NCBI GenBank assembly: GCA_039024315.1
Contig: JBCCQN010000131.1
Location: 1-22,904 of the forward strand
Origin: JBCAWW01 sp039024315
GTDB lineage: Bacteria > Bacteroidota > Bacteroidia > J057
DNA: 22,904 bases
Reading direction: 5' to 3'
Positions 1-7,505 of the stretch are shown one piece after another. A program made the position numbers and the translations under genes. The notes beneath the pieces were generated by a model. That model made no database searches. It saw nothing but the letters and a program-made list of their open reading frames with translations, and had not been told where the DNA came from. Numbering within the stretch: position 1 is the first letter of the stretch; each line of letters begins with the position of its first letter.

Positions 1-1
1 G

Positions 2-1720
2 CAATATGGGATGTGGGGGAATCCTAAGTGGTCGGGAGATCGATTTAATGGAAGCTTTGCCAATATTGTACGCATCCGCAATTTTGATGAATGCAAAGTA
101 TCCTATGTAGCAGCTTCGGAGGGAGGCTTCGCGGGTTTTAATATTAAAACGGATAATCCTGCGACCCCTAAACGTGTTAAGATAGACGTTCAAGATTGCT
201 TCAGCGCCTGGACTGAAAGTGAGGGCTTCTATATATCCTATTCTACCTCAGCGGCCAATCAAGACTTAACCGAGCTTAATTTTCGTAATAATATCATGGC
301 CTTTAATGGTACAGAAGCTCTGCAAACAGACAATCTTGTAGAAGGCTCTTTGATTCAAAATAATGTGGCCTTTGTTGCCTCCTGTTTTTTTCGCAGACCC
401 TTTCAACGGTATCAGGATGGCCTACATCAGTTTTCATTTGTAGAGGGAGGTGTTACCGTAAGGGATAATATCATGATTACAGGTAATACGCTGCACCAAT
501 TACGGTTTAAAGATCCGGGAGCCGGCAGGGCTTTCCCTGCAGTTAATAAACCTATAAAGTTTCGCAACAATTATTATGGATACTCTCGTGCCAATGCAGT
601 TTACGTTTGGCAAGGAGATGGGATTACGCCCTATTCCTTAGATAGTATGTACTATGGTCCCATTTCGAACCCAAGTACGGTTGATGCTTATAATACAGCT
701 AACACTTGGGACGCCTATTATCGAATTTGTAATAGTAACACCAATATCTCTTTTGAAAATACTCAATACCCTAGCGGTCGTAATCTGTACCGTGGTATTT
801 GTGGAATTGCTAGTGTAAGTGAAAGTATGACTAACAGTGGCACTGCGCCTACTTTAGCCTTTAATGATTCAGGATTCCCAGTGGGGACTGACCTGCGAAA
901 AATTACCTTTTGGTCTGCCGAGTATGATACCGAAGACAAAAATGGAGGATTCATCCCTTACACATTGGATGATATAGTTTTCTATTATGATAGCAATGGG
1001 GAAACACGCTTTTTCCAATGCATTCAAGCCCATGCAGCCAACAATCCACCCCCCACTTCTCCTACTTATTGGAGTGAAATGAGCTGGGGTAGTTTCAGCC
1101 GTCCTCCACTTGATTTAAGAAATACCTCCAATAGCTTTTTCGATCAAAGAGGTATGGGATTGGAGTATCAAATAGCTTCTGTCTTCCCTGTAGAATGGCT
1201 TTCGTTTGAAGCCAAGGCAGTAGATGGCCAAGCAGTATTAGAATGGGAAACTGCTAGTGAGGAAAACAACAAGCACTTCACTATCGAAAGAGCGATAGAT
1301 GGGCGCTTATTTAAACCTATTGGACGAGTCGGTAGTAAGGGGATGGGTAGCTATCAATTTGTAGATTCCGAGGCTTATACTGGAGTATTTCAATATCGGA
1401 TACGTCAAACCGACTTTGACGGAAGCTTCAGTTTTTCAGAAATAAGGGAGCTAAAGATTGAAGCCCTCGCTAATCAGCTCAGAGCATCCATTTATCCTAA
1501 TCCTTGGCAAAATACCCTTTCATTTGAGCTGGTCGAAAGCCGTTTGGAACCTACCCAAGTCAGGATATATGATATGCAAGGCAAATTAATATTATCTAGA
1601 ACCCAAAATGAGCAAAGCTGGATCCTTCAAACCGGTAAAGAATTTGCGCCAGGATTGTATTGGGTAGAGCTGAGACAGGGAGAACAACGGCTACAAAGAC
1701 TTATCCAAAAGCTACCATAG
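2..1720 (+). CDS. Secreted beta-helix-like protein with T9SS type A sorting domain (5' truncated)
   Basis: The reading frame is open to the left edge of the window, so the N-terminus and signal peptide are missing. The first 200 or so visible residues carry recurring short strands with paired asparagines (FRNNI, IQNNV, VRDNI, FRNNY), the usual look of a right-handed parallel beta-helix. Near visible residue 390 a segment beginning PVEWLSFEAK starts a fibronectin-like module common just before T9SS tails (WETASEENNKHFTIERA, then YRIRQTDFDG). The last 80 residues, from YPNPWQNTLSFE through IYDMQGK to GLYWVEL, match the type A C-terminal sorting domain. The protein should therefore cross the outer membrane by the type IX system and be released or anchored outside. 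The substrate is unknown; beta-helices often bind or cleave polysaccharide, but no catalytic motif was recognised. It converges on the next gene with only 4 bases between the stop codons. Confidence 0.85.
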   Translation, partial: QYGMWGNPKWSGDRFNGSFANIVRIRNFDECKVSYVAASEGGFAGFNIKTDNPATPKRVKIDVQDCFSAWTESEGFYISYSTSAANQDLTELNFRNNIMAFNGTEALQTDNLVEGSLIQNNVAFVASCFFRRPFQRYQDGLHQFSFVEGGVTVRDNIMITGNTLHQLRFKDPGAGRAFPAVNKPIKFRNNYYGYSRANAVYVWQGDGITPYSLDSMYYGPISNPSTVDAYNTANTWDAYYRICNSNTNISFENTQYPSGRNLYRGICGIASVSESMTNSGTAPTLAFNDSGFPVGTDLRKITFWSAEYDTEDKNGGFIPYTLDDIVFYYDSNGETRFFQCIQAHAANNPPPTSPTYWSEMSWGSFSRPPLDLRNTSNSFFDQRGMGLEYQIASVFPVEWLSFEAKAVDGQAVLEWETASEENNKHFTIERAIDGRLFKPIGRVGSKGMGSYQFVDSEAYTGVFQYRIRQTDFDGSFSFSEIRELKIEALANQLRASIYPNPWQNTLSFELVESRLEPTQVRIYDMQGKLILSRTQNEQSWILQTGKEFAPGLYWVELRQGEQRLQRLIQKLP

Positions 1721-1724
1721 ACGA

Positions 1725-2852
1725 CTATAAAGCTCTCACTAATTCTTCGCCCAATCCAAAGGATAAGGTCATGCCGGCACCGCTGAGACCTGTCACAATA
1801 CGCACATTGGGGAGAGGTCGGCTAACATACTCCGTTTGGCCAGGGAGCTTGGCGTAAACTCCATACCAGCGTTCGGCTAGCCGCCAATCAGGGGCTTGGG
1901 CAAAACCAAATAGATAATCGAGGATATATTGATTGATGTCCTCTCTGACAAAAGGATCGTGCACGGAACCATACTCATGAGAGTCGCCCAAAATGAGCTC
2001 TCTCTTACCATTTTGAGACATCATGACGTGGATGCCCCATTGCTCAAACCAAGGGGATTTTTCCTTGATACGGGATTTGAGCTGTGCTAATTCGGCTTGG
2101 CAATGCGCAAAGGAAGCGTAATGAGTTAAGGTAAGGCCTGCTGCTAGCGCAGGCCCCATCTTCCAATCCTCGGGTTGAGGAAGTGTGCGCATCATTTGGA
2201 GCTTAACTTTGTTTAGGCCGCTATTCGCGAACGTTTCTGCAAAGAGCGTCTCAAAGTCGCTACCCCCGCATAGCCAAGCTCGCTCAAAAGTCCAGCGTTC
2301 ACCGGAGGCTGACAAAAATGACTCACTGATATCGGTTACTGCGGTCCCAAATTTGAAATTTACTCCCAAGGTTTCTTGTAGGTATTGGGCAAGGGTAGCG
2401 GGTACCTCCCTAGGATCAACAATCATCTCGGTACCCGACCACAAAGCGCCCAAAAGGCCTTTGGGCTTGGTGGCGGGAGAGAGATTTATGGCCTCTTTTG
2501 CACTAAGGAGCTTGCACTGATAGCTAGCACCCACAGATTCCCCAAAGGCCTCCAGTACAGCTAATTCATCTTCGTGATAAGCTAGGTGCAACGAGCCTTC
2601 TGCATTATGCCAAAGGCCACTTTCTTTTGTGAAATCTCCCCAAATAGCGCGGGTCCTCAAGGCTCGATCTAGTGCTGGACCGACTGCTTGTCCAATCGGC
2701 CAAATCATTCCAAAATTACGAATCGTTGCCCCTACGGCTCGGCTATCTCGTTCAAAGACAGTTACTTGATGCCCCTTTAAGGCTTCCGCTCTCGCGATCG
2801 ACAAGCCAACGATACCCGCCCCAATCACGGCAATTTGAGTGTGTTTTTGCAT
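1725..2852 (-). CDS. FAD-dependent aminophosphonate oxidase-like protein (TIGR03364 family)
   Basis: This is a DAO-fold (PF01266) flavoprotein of about 375 residues. The N-terminus has the dinucleotide-binding motif GAGIVG followed by VFERD, whose acidic residue binds the adenosine ribose, then RNFGMIWPIGQ. The C-terminus has the second FAD-contacting segment GLSGAGMTLSFGLG. These features fit TIGR03364, a clade known for synteny with phosphonatase-like HAD genes. Relatives have been shown to oxidise N-methyl-2-aminoethylphosphonate, and some also 2-aminoethylphosphonate, to phosphonoacetaldehyde. A PhnX-like gene lies about 3.7 kb away, which supports that role; the exact substrate is inferred. 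The ATG at 2852 puts the FAD motif near the N-terminus, as in the family. A GTG at 2876 is an alternative, adding 8 residues, and has an AGGAGGT 11 bases upstream (2888-2894), unusual for this phylum. The gene is transcribed divergently from the PHP/DUF5690 pair. Confidence 0.82.
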   Translation of the reverse strand: MQKHTQIAVIGAGIVGLSIARAEALKGHQVTVFERDSRAVGATIRNFGMIWPIGQAVGPALDRALRTRAIWGDFTKESGLWHNAEGSLHLAYHEDELAVLEAFGESVGASYQCKLLSAKEAINLSPATKPKGLLGALWSGTEMIVDPREVPATLAQYLQETLGVNFKFGTAVTDISESFLSASGERWTFERAWLCGGSDFETLFAETFANSGLNKVKLQMMRTLPQPEDWKMGPALAAGLTLTHYASFAHCQAELAQLKSRIKEKSPWFEQWGIHVMMSQNGKRELILGDSHEYGSVHDPFVREDINQYILDYLFGFAQAPDWRLAERWYGVYAKLPGQTEYVSRPLPNVRIVTGLSGAGMTLSFGLGEELVRAL

Positions 2853-2894
2853 AGACGCTAAACAAGGCCTTTTCACTTTGATAATCCACCTCCT

Positions 2895-2909
2895 CAGATC
2901 AATGATCTG
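2895..2909. promoter_or_regulatory. Palindrome in the divergent promoter region of the FAD oxidase and PHP genes
   Basis: CAGATCA and TGATCTG form a perfect 7-base dyad around one central A. It sits in the 122-base gap between two divergent genes of the phosphonate island, where a shared operator would be expected. No matching regulator is recognised in the window, so the role is inferred. Confidence 0.4.
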
Positions 2910-2974
2910 TAAAGTTTATGTAAAATCTGCTTTCGAGCGTGGGAAAGCAGAAATTTCATTCGATATTACGGCCT

Positions 2975-3838
2975 ATGTCATGGACCAATTACCACAGCCA
3001 TAGCCATTTTTGTGATGGTAAGGAAGCCCCCGAGGTACATGTTAAGCAAGCACTCGTCCACAAAATGCCCGCTTTTGGATTTTCCACTCATGCACCAGTT
3101 CCCTTTCCTACCTCTTGGGCCATGCCTTCAAAACGAATGCCTGAATACTTAAGGGAGACTCGGCGTTTGCAGGAGGCATATCAAGATCAAATTGAGCTAT
3201 ATGTAGGCTTGGAAATTGATTATATCCCAGGCATGATAGGGCCTAGTTCGGCAAATTTGGTAGCAGCTGGCTTGGATTATTGTGTGGGGTCGGTCCACTA
3301 CGTGAACGCTTTTGCTGATGGCAGACCTTGGGAGATTGACGGTACTCATCAGGTGTTTTTGCAGGGCTTAGCAGAGATCTATGAGGGAGACCTTCGGGGA
3401 GTGATCACCCAATACTTTTCCCTCATTCAAGAGATGATCGAAGTTGATTGCCCAGATGTGGTGGGACATATCGACAAAATCAAAATGCAAAGCGAAAACA
3501 ATCAACTCTTTGATACTGAGTCTGATTGGTACAAGGCATTGGTTATGGCTACGCTTGAAGTAGCGCGTGCGGCCGATGTGATAGTCGAGATCAACACTCG
3601 TGGTTTGTACAAAAAGCGAGATGGAGGGACCTATCCTAGTCCTTGGATCATGAAGGCAATGGCAGAAATGGGCATCCGCACTTGCTTAAACTCGGACTCG
3701 CATCATCCCAATGATTTGATTGCTGGTTTTGAGGAAACTGCAACCCTCTTACGACAGACAGGACATAAAGAATTATGGGCCTTAAAAGAGGCTGAATGGC
3801 AAGCCTTTAGTTTTGATACAAACGGATTGAATTGGTAA
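2975..3838 (+). CDS. PHP-domain phosphoesterase, histidinol-phosphatase-like
   Basis: This 287-residue protein has the full set of PHP metal-site motifs in order: H-x-H at residues 7-9 (YHSHSHFCDG), STHAP, GLEIDY, GSVHYV, GHIDK, VEINTRG and a C-terminal SDSHHP. It belongs to the HisK/HisJ-like branch of the PHP superfamily, metal-dependent phosphoesterases of the cytoplasm, and its length is normal. True histidinol phosphatase normally sits with his genes, and none are here. It lies 10 bases upstream of a transporter and opposite an aminophosphonate oxidase. A role in removing phosphate from an organophosphate brought in or formed by the island is therefore plausible, but this is inference. 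The ATG at 2975 is chosen because the H-x-H motif follows at once; the GTG at 2939 would add 12 unlikely residues. Confidence 0.78.
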   Translation: MSWTNYHSHSHFCDGKEAPEVHVKQALVHKMPAFGFSTHAPVPFPTSWAMPSKRMPEYLRETRRLQEAYQDQIELYVGLEIDYIPGMIGPSSANLVAAGLDYCVGSVHYVNAFADGRPWEIDGTHQVFLQGLAEIYEGDLRGVITQYFSLIQEMIEVDCPDVVGHIDKIKMQSENNQLFDTESDWYKALVMATLEVARAADVIVEINTRGLYKKRDGGTYPSPWIMKAMAEMGIRTCLNSDSHHPNDLIAGFEETATLLRQTGHKELWALKEAEWQAFSFDTNGLNW

Positions 3839-3848
3839 ACACACCTAA

Positions 3849-5129
3849 ATGAGTAAAGTCAAAAATTGGTTAGAAAACGCATCTCCGATTTGGTTTTCGG
3901 TCTACGCGATCATTGCTGCATTTTGTAGCTATGCCTGTATGTATGCTTTTCGTAAGGGCTTTACAGTAGGAACCTTTAGTGAGGAGGCTGGCTTTTGGGG
4001 CTTGAACTACAAAGAGATCCTCGTGATTACTCAGGTCTTGGGTTATATGTTATCAAAGTTTGTGGGGATCAAAGTAGTCTCTGAGATGAAGGCTACGGGA
4101 CGAGCTGCGAGTATTTTGATTTTGATCGGCATTGCCGAACTCGCTCTCTTGGGCTTTGCTACTATCCCGCGGCCTTATAATTTTATTTGCCTGTTTTTCA
4201 ACGGTTTACCGCTCGGAATGATCTGGGGATTGGTCTTTTCCTATGTGGAGGGGAGACGTTTTACCGAAGTGATGGGCTTGGGGCTTTGTGCCAGTTTTAC
4301 TTTTGCCTCGGGTTTTGTCAAGGATGTGGGTAAGTGGATTCTCAGCTTAGGAGCTACCGAGTTTTGGATGCCTTTCTTGACTGGGGCCTTGTTTGCGGTC
4401 CCGCTCTTGGTATTTGTCTGGATGCTCAATCAGATGCCACCCCCCGACGACAAGGATGAAGCCTTGCGTACCAAACGGGCGCCTATGTCTGGTCCCGAAC
4501 GCTTGGCTTTTTTCAAGCGGTTCGCTTGGGGCATCATCATGCTAGTGCTTGTCTACACGATGTTAACAGCTTATCGAGACTTTCGGGACAATTTCATGGA
4601 AGATATTCTCGTATCTCTTAAAGGTGCAGATCATGGGGTGAGTTTTTCTGGTATTGAAGGCCCAGTATCTTTAGGGGTGTTGGGTATCCTAATGTTGATC
4701 GTACTCGTCAAGGATAATGTCAAGGCCTTGATGATCAATCATGTAGCTATATTACTAGGAACTCTTCTGGCGGGTTTGGCTACCTATGGTTATCACGCTG
4801 ATTGGTGGAATGAATGGTGGTGGATGTTCCTCACTGGATATGCTACCTACCTAGCCTACATTCCTTTCAATAGTATCTTATTTGATCGTTTGATCGCCGC
4901 CTTTAGATACGTGAGTAATGTTGGCTTTTTGATCTATCTCGCTGATTCATTTGGCTATATGGGGAGTGTGAGCGTATTGCTTTACAAAGACTTTGGGGCC
5001 GCAGATTTGAGTTGGGCGAGCTTTTTTACGCAATTAAGTTATGCTTTAGCCATTGTCGGTTTTGTGGGAACTACGGTTTCAATGGCCTATTTTTACTGGC
5101 AAGGCAAAAAAATCAAAGCAGAAAATTAA
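3849..5129 (+). CDS. DUF5690 family membrane permease (MFS/organophosphate antiporter-like)
   Basis: This is a 426-residue polytopic inner membrane protein with about 11 to 12 hydrophobic segments and a short soluble loop near residues 197-215. The N-terminal helix SYACMYAFRKGF resembles the first helix of GlpT/UhpT-type organophosphate:phosphate antiporters, whose arginines contact the phosphate group. The following KFVGIK segment also recalls that family. I assign it to DUF5690, which has no experimentally established substrate that I know of. It starts 10 bases after the PHP phosphoesterase stop and is surely cotranscribed with it. No PhnCDE-type ABC importer is present in the window, so this is the best local candidate for uptake of an aminophosphonate or phosphate ester. 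The family call is fairly sure; the substrate is inference. Confidence 0.75.
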   Translation: MSKVKNWLENASPIWFSVYAIIAAFCSYACMYAFRKGFTVGTFSEEAGFWGLNYKEILVITQVLGYMLSKFVGIKVVSEMKATGRAASILILIGIAELALLGFATIPRPYNFICLFFNGLPLGMIWGLVFSYVEGRRFTEVMGLGLCASFTFASGFVKDVGKWILSLGATEFWMPFLTGALFAVPLLVFVWMLNQMPPPDDKDEALRTKRAPMSGPERLAFFKRFAWGIIMLVLVYTMLTAYRDFRDNFMEDILVSLKGADHGVSFSGIEGPVSLGVLGILMLIVLVKDNVKALMINHVAILLGTLLAGLATYGYHADWWNEWWWMFLTGYATYLAYIPFNSILFDRLIAAFRYVSNVGFLIYLADSFGYMGSVSVLLYKDFGAADLSWASFFTQLSYALAIVGFVGTTVSMAYFYWQGKKIKAEN

Positions 5130-5284
5130 GTAAAGAGTAAACAGTATTCAGTGCCGAGAAAATGGTCTTGCTAAACCCTAATGCTCACATTCCCTAGGTC
5201 TTAATACTAAATACTATTGTCTAAATACATAAATTTTTTCTATATCTCTGTAATTTCTGTAGGGCTGTCGGATACTTATACTAC

Positions 5285-5296
5285 GATTGATCAATC
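5285..5296. promoter_or_regulatory. 12-base palindrome upstream of the ECF sigma gene
   Basis: GATTGATCAATC is a perfect 12-base palindrome ending 25 bases before the sigma gene ATG. It shares the core ATTGATC with the palindrome at 2895-2909, so a common regulator is possible. The match is short and may be chance. The rest of the 192-base gap (5130-5321) is AT-rich with nothing else recognised. Confidence 0.3.
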
Positions 5297-5321
5297 ATCG
5301 CAGTTTTAATGCCTCATCACT

Positions 5322-5873
5322 ATGGATTTAAGCTCCCAATTACTCATGGACTTGGCACAAGCTTCCGATACCTCTGCGGTGAAAACTTCTGCCAAAGAAC
5401 AAGTCTTCTTGCGATCGATTAGTGATCACAAAGGGATTATCGCTAAAGTCGTCAGACTATATGTGGACCACCCCGAGGATCAAAAAGATCTCTTTCAAGA
5501 AGTCGTCCTCCAGGCATGGCGTTCATACGAACGTTTTGCTGGCAACTCAAAATTCTCTACTTGGCTCTACCGCGTTGCGCTCAATACAGTGCTTACTTAT
5601 CGGCGTAAACAAACGCGCAGCCCAGAAATGCAGACCACTGAAGGCCTAGAGGTGCCACATAATCCTCGCGAGCGCTCCGAACGCTCAGAGCTGCTTTGGA
5701 TGGCCATACGAGAACTCAACCAAATCGATCGTCTGATCATTGTGCTCCACCTTGATGGTTACCCCAATGAAGAGATTGCCGAAATTACCGGAATGAGTAA
5801 GAACAATGCTGCGGTTAAGCTACATCGCATCAAGCAAGGCATTGTAAAGAAATTAGGAGGGGATGAAAAGTAG
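5322..5873 (+). CDS. ECF-type RNA polymerase sigma factor
   Basis: This 183-residue protein has the two-domain layout of the sigma-70 ECF group. Region 2 contains DLFQEVVLQAWRSYERFAG, then FSTWLYRVALNTVLTYRRK, which includes the promoter-melting and -10 recognition helix. Region 4 contains LHLDGYPNEEIAEITGMS followed by AAVKLHRIK, the helix-turn-helix that reads the -35 element. The ATG at 5322 gives a normal length. A four-helix membrane protein follows 44 bases downstream on the same strand, an arrangement seen often in Bacteroidota, where the partner may restrain the sigma factor. The pair lies between the permease and the phosphonatase, so it could control phosphonate or phosphate genes. 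Nothing in the sequence proves that link. Confidence 0.88.
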   Translation: MDLSSQLLMDLAQASDTSAVKTSAKEQVFLRSISDHKGIIAKVVRLYVDHPEDQKDLFQEVVLQAWRSYERFAGNSKFSTWLYRVALNTVLTYRRKQTRSPEMQTTEGLEVPHNPRERSERSELLWMAIRELNQIDRLIIVLHLDGYPNEEIAEITGMSKNNAAVKLHRIKQGIVKKLGGDEK

Positions 5874-5917
5874 GGGAGAAATTTAATTAATGTTGAATCA
5901 AAAAAGAGCATATAGAT

Positions 5918-6526
5918 ATGGATTTGCGTGAAACCTGGAACGAATTACAGCAGCAGTCCTTTGAAGTAAATATCATTGAAGACGAAGGCTTGGAAAACAT
6001 GATCCACCAAGAATCAAGTTCACCAATTACCAAACTTCGCAAAGGGGTTTTCAAGAAGATGATGTTTATCCTCGGTTTTGTGATCTTGTTTTTGGCCGTG
6101 ATGCCTTTTCTCAAGGTCCAGATCGTTCAGATCTTATTATTGGTTTTGACCTTAGCTTACGTCATCGGTGGGATTATCCTATGGCAAGAGTATAAGCTTC
6201 TCAAAAGAGATCTACCAATGGATGGTAGTTTGCTTGAAGCCCTCAAATCCTACCGCAATCGTATCAAAACGATCCTGCGTTACGAGGAAGCTATTGGGCT
6301 TTTTCTCTACCCTATCTCAGCCACTATGGGCTTTATGTGGTCCTTTACGGACAAGCATCCTGTCTCAGAAGTATTTGAAAAGACTTTTGTTTGGATGACC
6401 TTGGTAATCACTTTGGTGGTATTGACCCCTCTTTGCCATTGGCTGGCTCGCTGGATGAATAAGAAAGCTTTTGGTAAGCATCTTGACCAGTTAGAAGAAA
6501 ATATTGCGATCTTAGAGAGTGTATAA
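5918..6526 (+). CDS. Four-helix membrane protein, putative sigma factor partner
   Basis: This 202-residue protein has a cytoplasmic-looking N-terminus of about 48 residues. Two closely spaced membrane helices follow (roughly 49-66 and 70-88), then a charged middle stretch and two more helices (roughly 127-143 and 152-172). A charged tail ends in LDQLEENIAILESV. I do not recognise a named family. Small membrane proteins of this build commonly follow ECF sigma genes in Bacteroidota and are thought to act as anti-sigma-like partners. A zinc-binding anti-sigma motif (HxxxCxxC) is not present. The gene follows the sigma gene by 44 bases and converges with the phosphonatase gene, whose stop lies 36 bases away. 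The gap holds a weak hairpin (GGTAG and CTACC), too short to call a terminator. Confidence 0.72.
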   Translation: MDLRETWNELQQQSFEVNIIEDEGLENMIHQESSSPITKLRKGVFKKMMFILGFVILFLAVMPFLKVQIVQILLLVLTLAYVIGGIILWQEYKLLKRDLPMDGSLLEALKSYRNRIKTILRYEEAIGLFLYPISATMGFMWSFTDKHPVSEVFEKTFVWMTLVITLVVLTPLCHWLARWMNKKAFGKHLDQLEENIAILESV

Positions 6527-6562
6527 AGGTAGAAGGGCAAAAGCTACCATTCCCCTCACTTT

Positions 6563-7237
6563 TTATAATCCCAACACATCCGGTAACTCCCTAATCGAAT
6601 CTAGCACATGGGTGTGCGGTTCTGCCTCTAGCTGGGCGCGGCTGTAGGCTCCGCTGCATACGCCAATATTATAAGCTGTTCCCAAAGCTTGGCCCTCCCC
6701 TAAATCTGAAGCAGTATCTCCCACTTTCACAACTGCCTTAGGATCGCTAACCCCTAGTACTTCCATCAGTCTAAGCCCCATATCCGGCGCAGGACGGCCC
6801 TTTGCTACTTCATCACTGCTTACGCTAGCATCTATCTTTCCCTCCCAACCTAAGCGCTCTATGATGGTCTGGGCGATATCACGGCTAAATCCGGTGTCTA
6901 AGCCTATCTTGATACCTTTTTGGCGTAGGCTTTCAAAAAGCTCAGAGGCACCATCTATCTCCTTTATCCGACTGTCCGTTTGGTAGAGATGGATCATGCG
7001 TTGGATAAAGTCCTGGTGGATAAGTTCGATTTCTTCTTCTGTAGCCGGCTGCGCCGAACGCTTAGTCTCGATCATGCTTTTGATTGCCAGCGGTTTGGGA
7101 ATACCCATAAAGGGTCTTGCGTCTGCAGCTGTAATCTCGACTCCACCTTTGCCAAGCGCAGCGACAAAACACTCCGCTACAAAATCGTCATCCTGTACCG
7201 TAGTGCCAGCCATATCAAATATCACTAATTGGATCAT
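6563..7237 (-). CDS. PhnX-like phosphonatase (HAD superfamily, TIGR03351)
   Basis: This 225-residue HAD enzyme carries the marks that separate phosphonatases from ordinary HAD phosphatases. Motif I is FDMAGTT, with nucleophile D8 and alanine where most HADs have the second aspartate. The segment before the last motif reads KGRPAPD, with arginine in place of the usual lysine. Motif IV is KVGDTASDLGEG. In the cap, MGIPK places K48 where the Schiff-base lysine of PhnX (MGLLK) lies. The expected reaction is cleavage of the carbon-phosphorus bond of phosphonoacetaldehyde, or a close relative, to an aldehyde and phosphate in the cytoplasm. TIGR03351 members typically pair with TIGR03364 oxidoreductases rather than PhnW, as seen here. 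The ATG at 7237 starts directly before the first strand; an upstream TTG at 7255 is less likely. The coding sequence contains one hairpin repeat at 7046-7063. Confidence 0.85.
   Translation of the reverse strand: MIQLVIFDMAGTTVQDDDFVAECFVAALGKGGVEITAADARPFMGIPKPLAIKSMIETKRSAQPATEEEIELIHQDFIQRMIHLYQTDSRIKEIDGASELFESLRQKGIKIGLDTGFSRDIAQTIIERLGWEGKIDASVSSDEVAKGRPAPDMGLRLMEVLGVSDPKAVVKVGDTASDLGEGQALGTAYNIGVCSGAYSRAQLEAEPHTHVLDSIRELPDVLGL
7046..7063. repeat. Single hairpin repeat inside the phosphonatase gene
   Basis: CGGC, a TGC loop and GCCG form a perfect four-base stem directly followed by AACGCTT. This is the same arrangement as the ends of the intergenic repeats but with another stem sequence. 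Read on the minus strand it encodes KRSAQP in the phosphonatase cap region. Confidence 0.6.
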
Positions 7238-7315
7238 ATCTGCTTTTGGCCTCAAAATAAGGCAATAGCGTTATATCAGAATTAAAATAAGATGATTTTT
7301 GTCGGGTAAGTTGGG

Positions 7316-7500
7316 TTTACTGCTTCGCAGAACGCTTGTATCTGGCATGATGAGTTCGGCCTGCATGCCGAACCTACATCCATTTCTCGTCGTCCCGATC
7401 CTCGTGACTCGCTCGATATGTAATCGGGAGAGGATAAATTTTTCGGCGACATGGCACTACCTTGTCGCGCTAGAGACAAGCGTTCTGCGCAGCAGTAAAA
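7316..7500. repeat. REPIN/MITE-like intergenic element A, bounded by inverted hairpin repeats
   Basis: The left end carries CTGC-TTC-GCAG (7320-7330) followed by AACGCTTGT. The right end carries ACAAGCGTT followed by CTGC-GCA-GCAG (7485-7495). The two 25-base ends are inverted copies that differ at about two positions. Inside are two more perfect dyads: GTTCGGC with GCCGAAC (7354-7360 and 7367-7373) and TCCCGAT with ATCGGGA (7393-7399 and 7433-7439). The element fills nearly all the space between the phosphonatase start and the PiT stop, ending in a run of A next to the PiT stop codon. It encodes no convincing protein. Part of its core resembles the core of element B. A non-autonomous mobile repeat is the best reading. 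Confidence 0.75.
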
Positions 7501-7505
7501 AAAAA

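Noticed and set aside
1868..1883. AGCGTT followed by the palindrome CGGCTAGCCG in the FAD oxidase gene as a further hairpin repeat
   Set aside because: The arms are separated by two bases instead of three and the loop is not GNA; it may be a chance palindrome, so it was left out of the family.
3299..3315. CAC-TAC-GTG before AACGCTT in the PHP gene as a further hairpin repeat
   Set aside because: Only three base pairs, and the codons encode the conserved SVHYV motif, so the protein explains the sequence.
6527..6562. Hairpin GGTAG/CTACC as a terminator between the membrane protein and phosphonatase genes
   Set aside because: Five base pairs with an 11-base loop are too weak, although a short T run follows on the plus strand.
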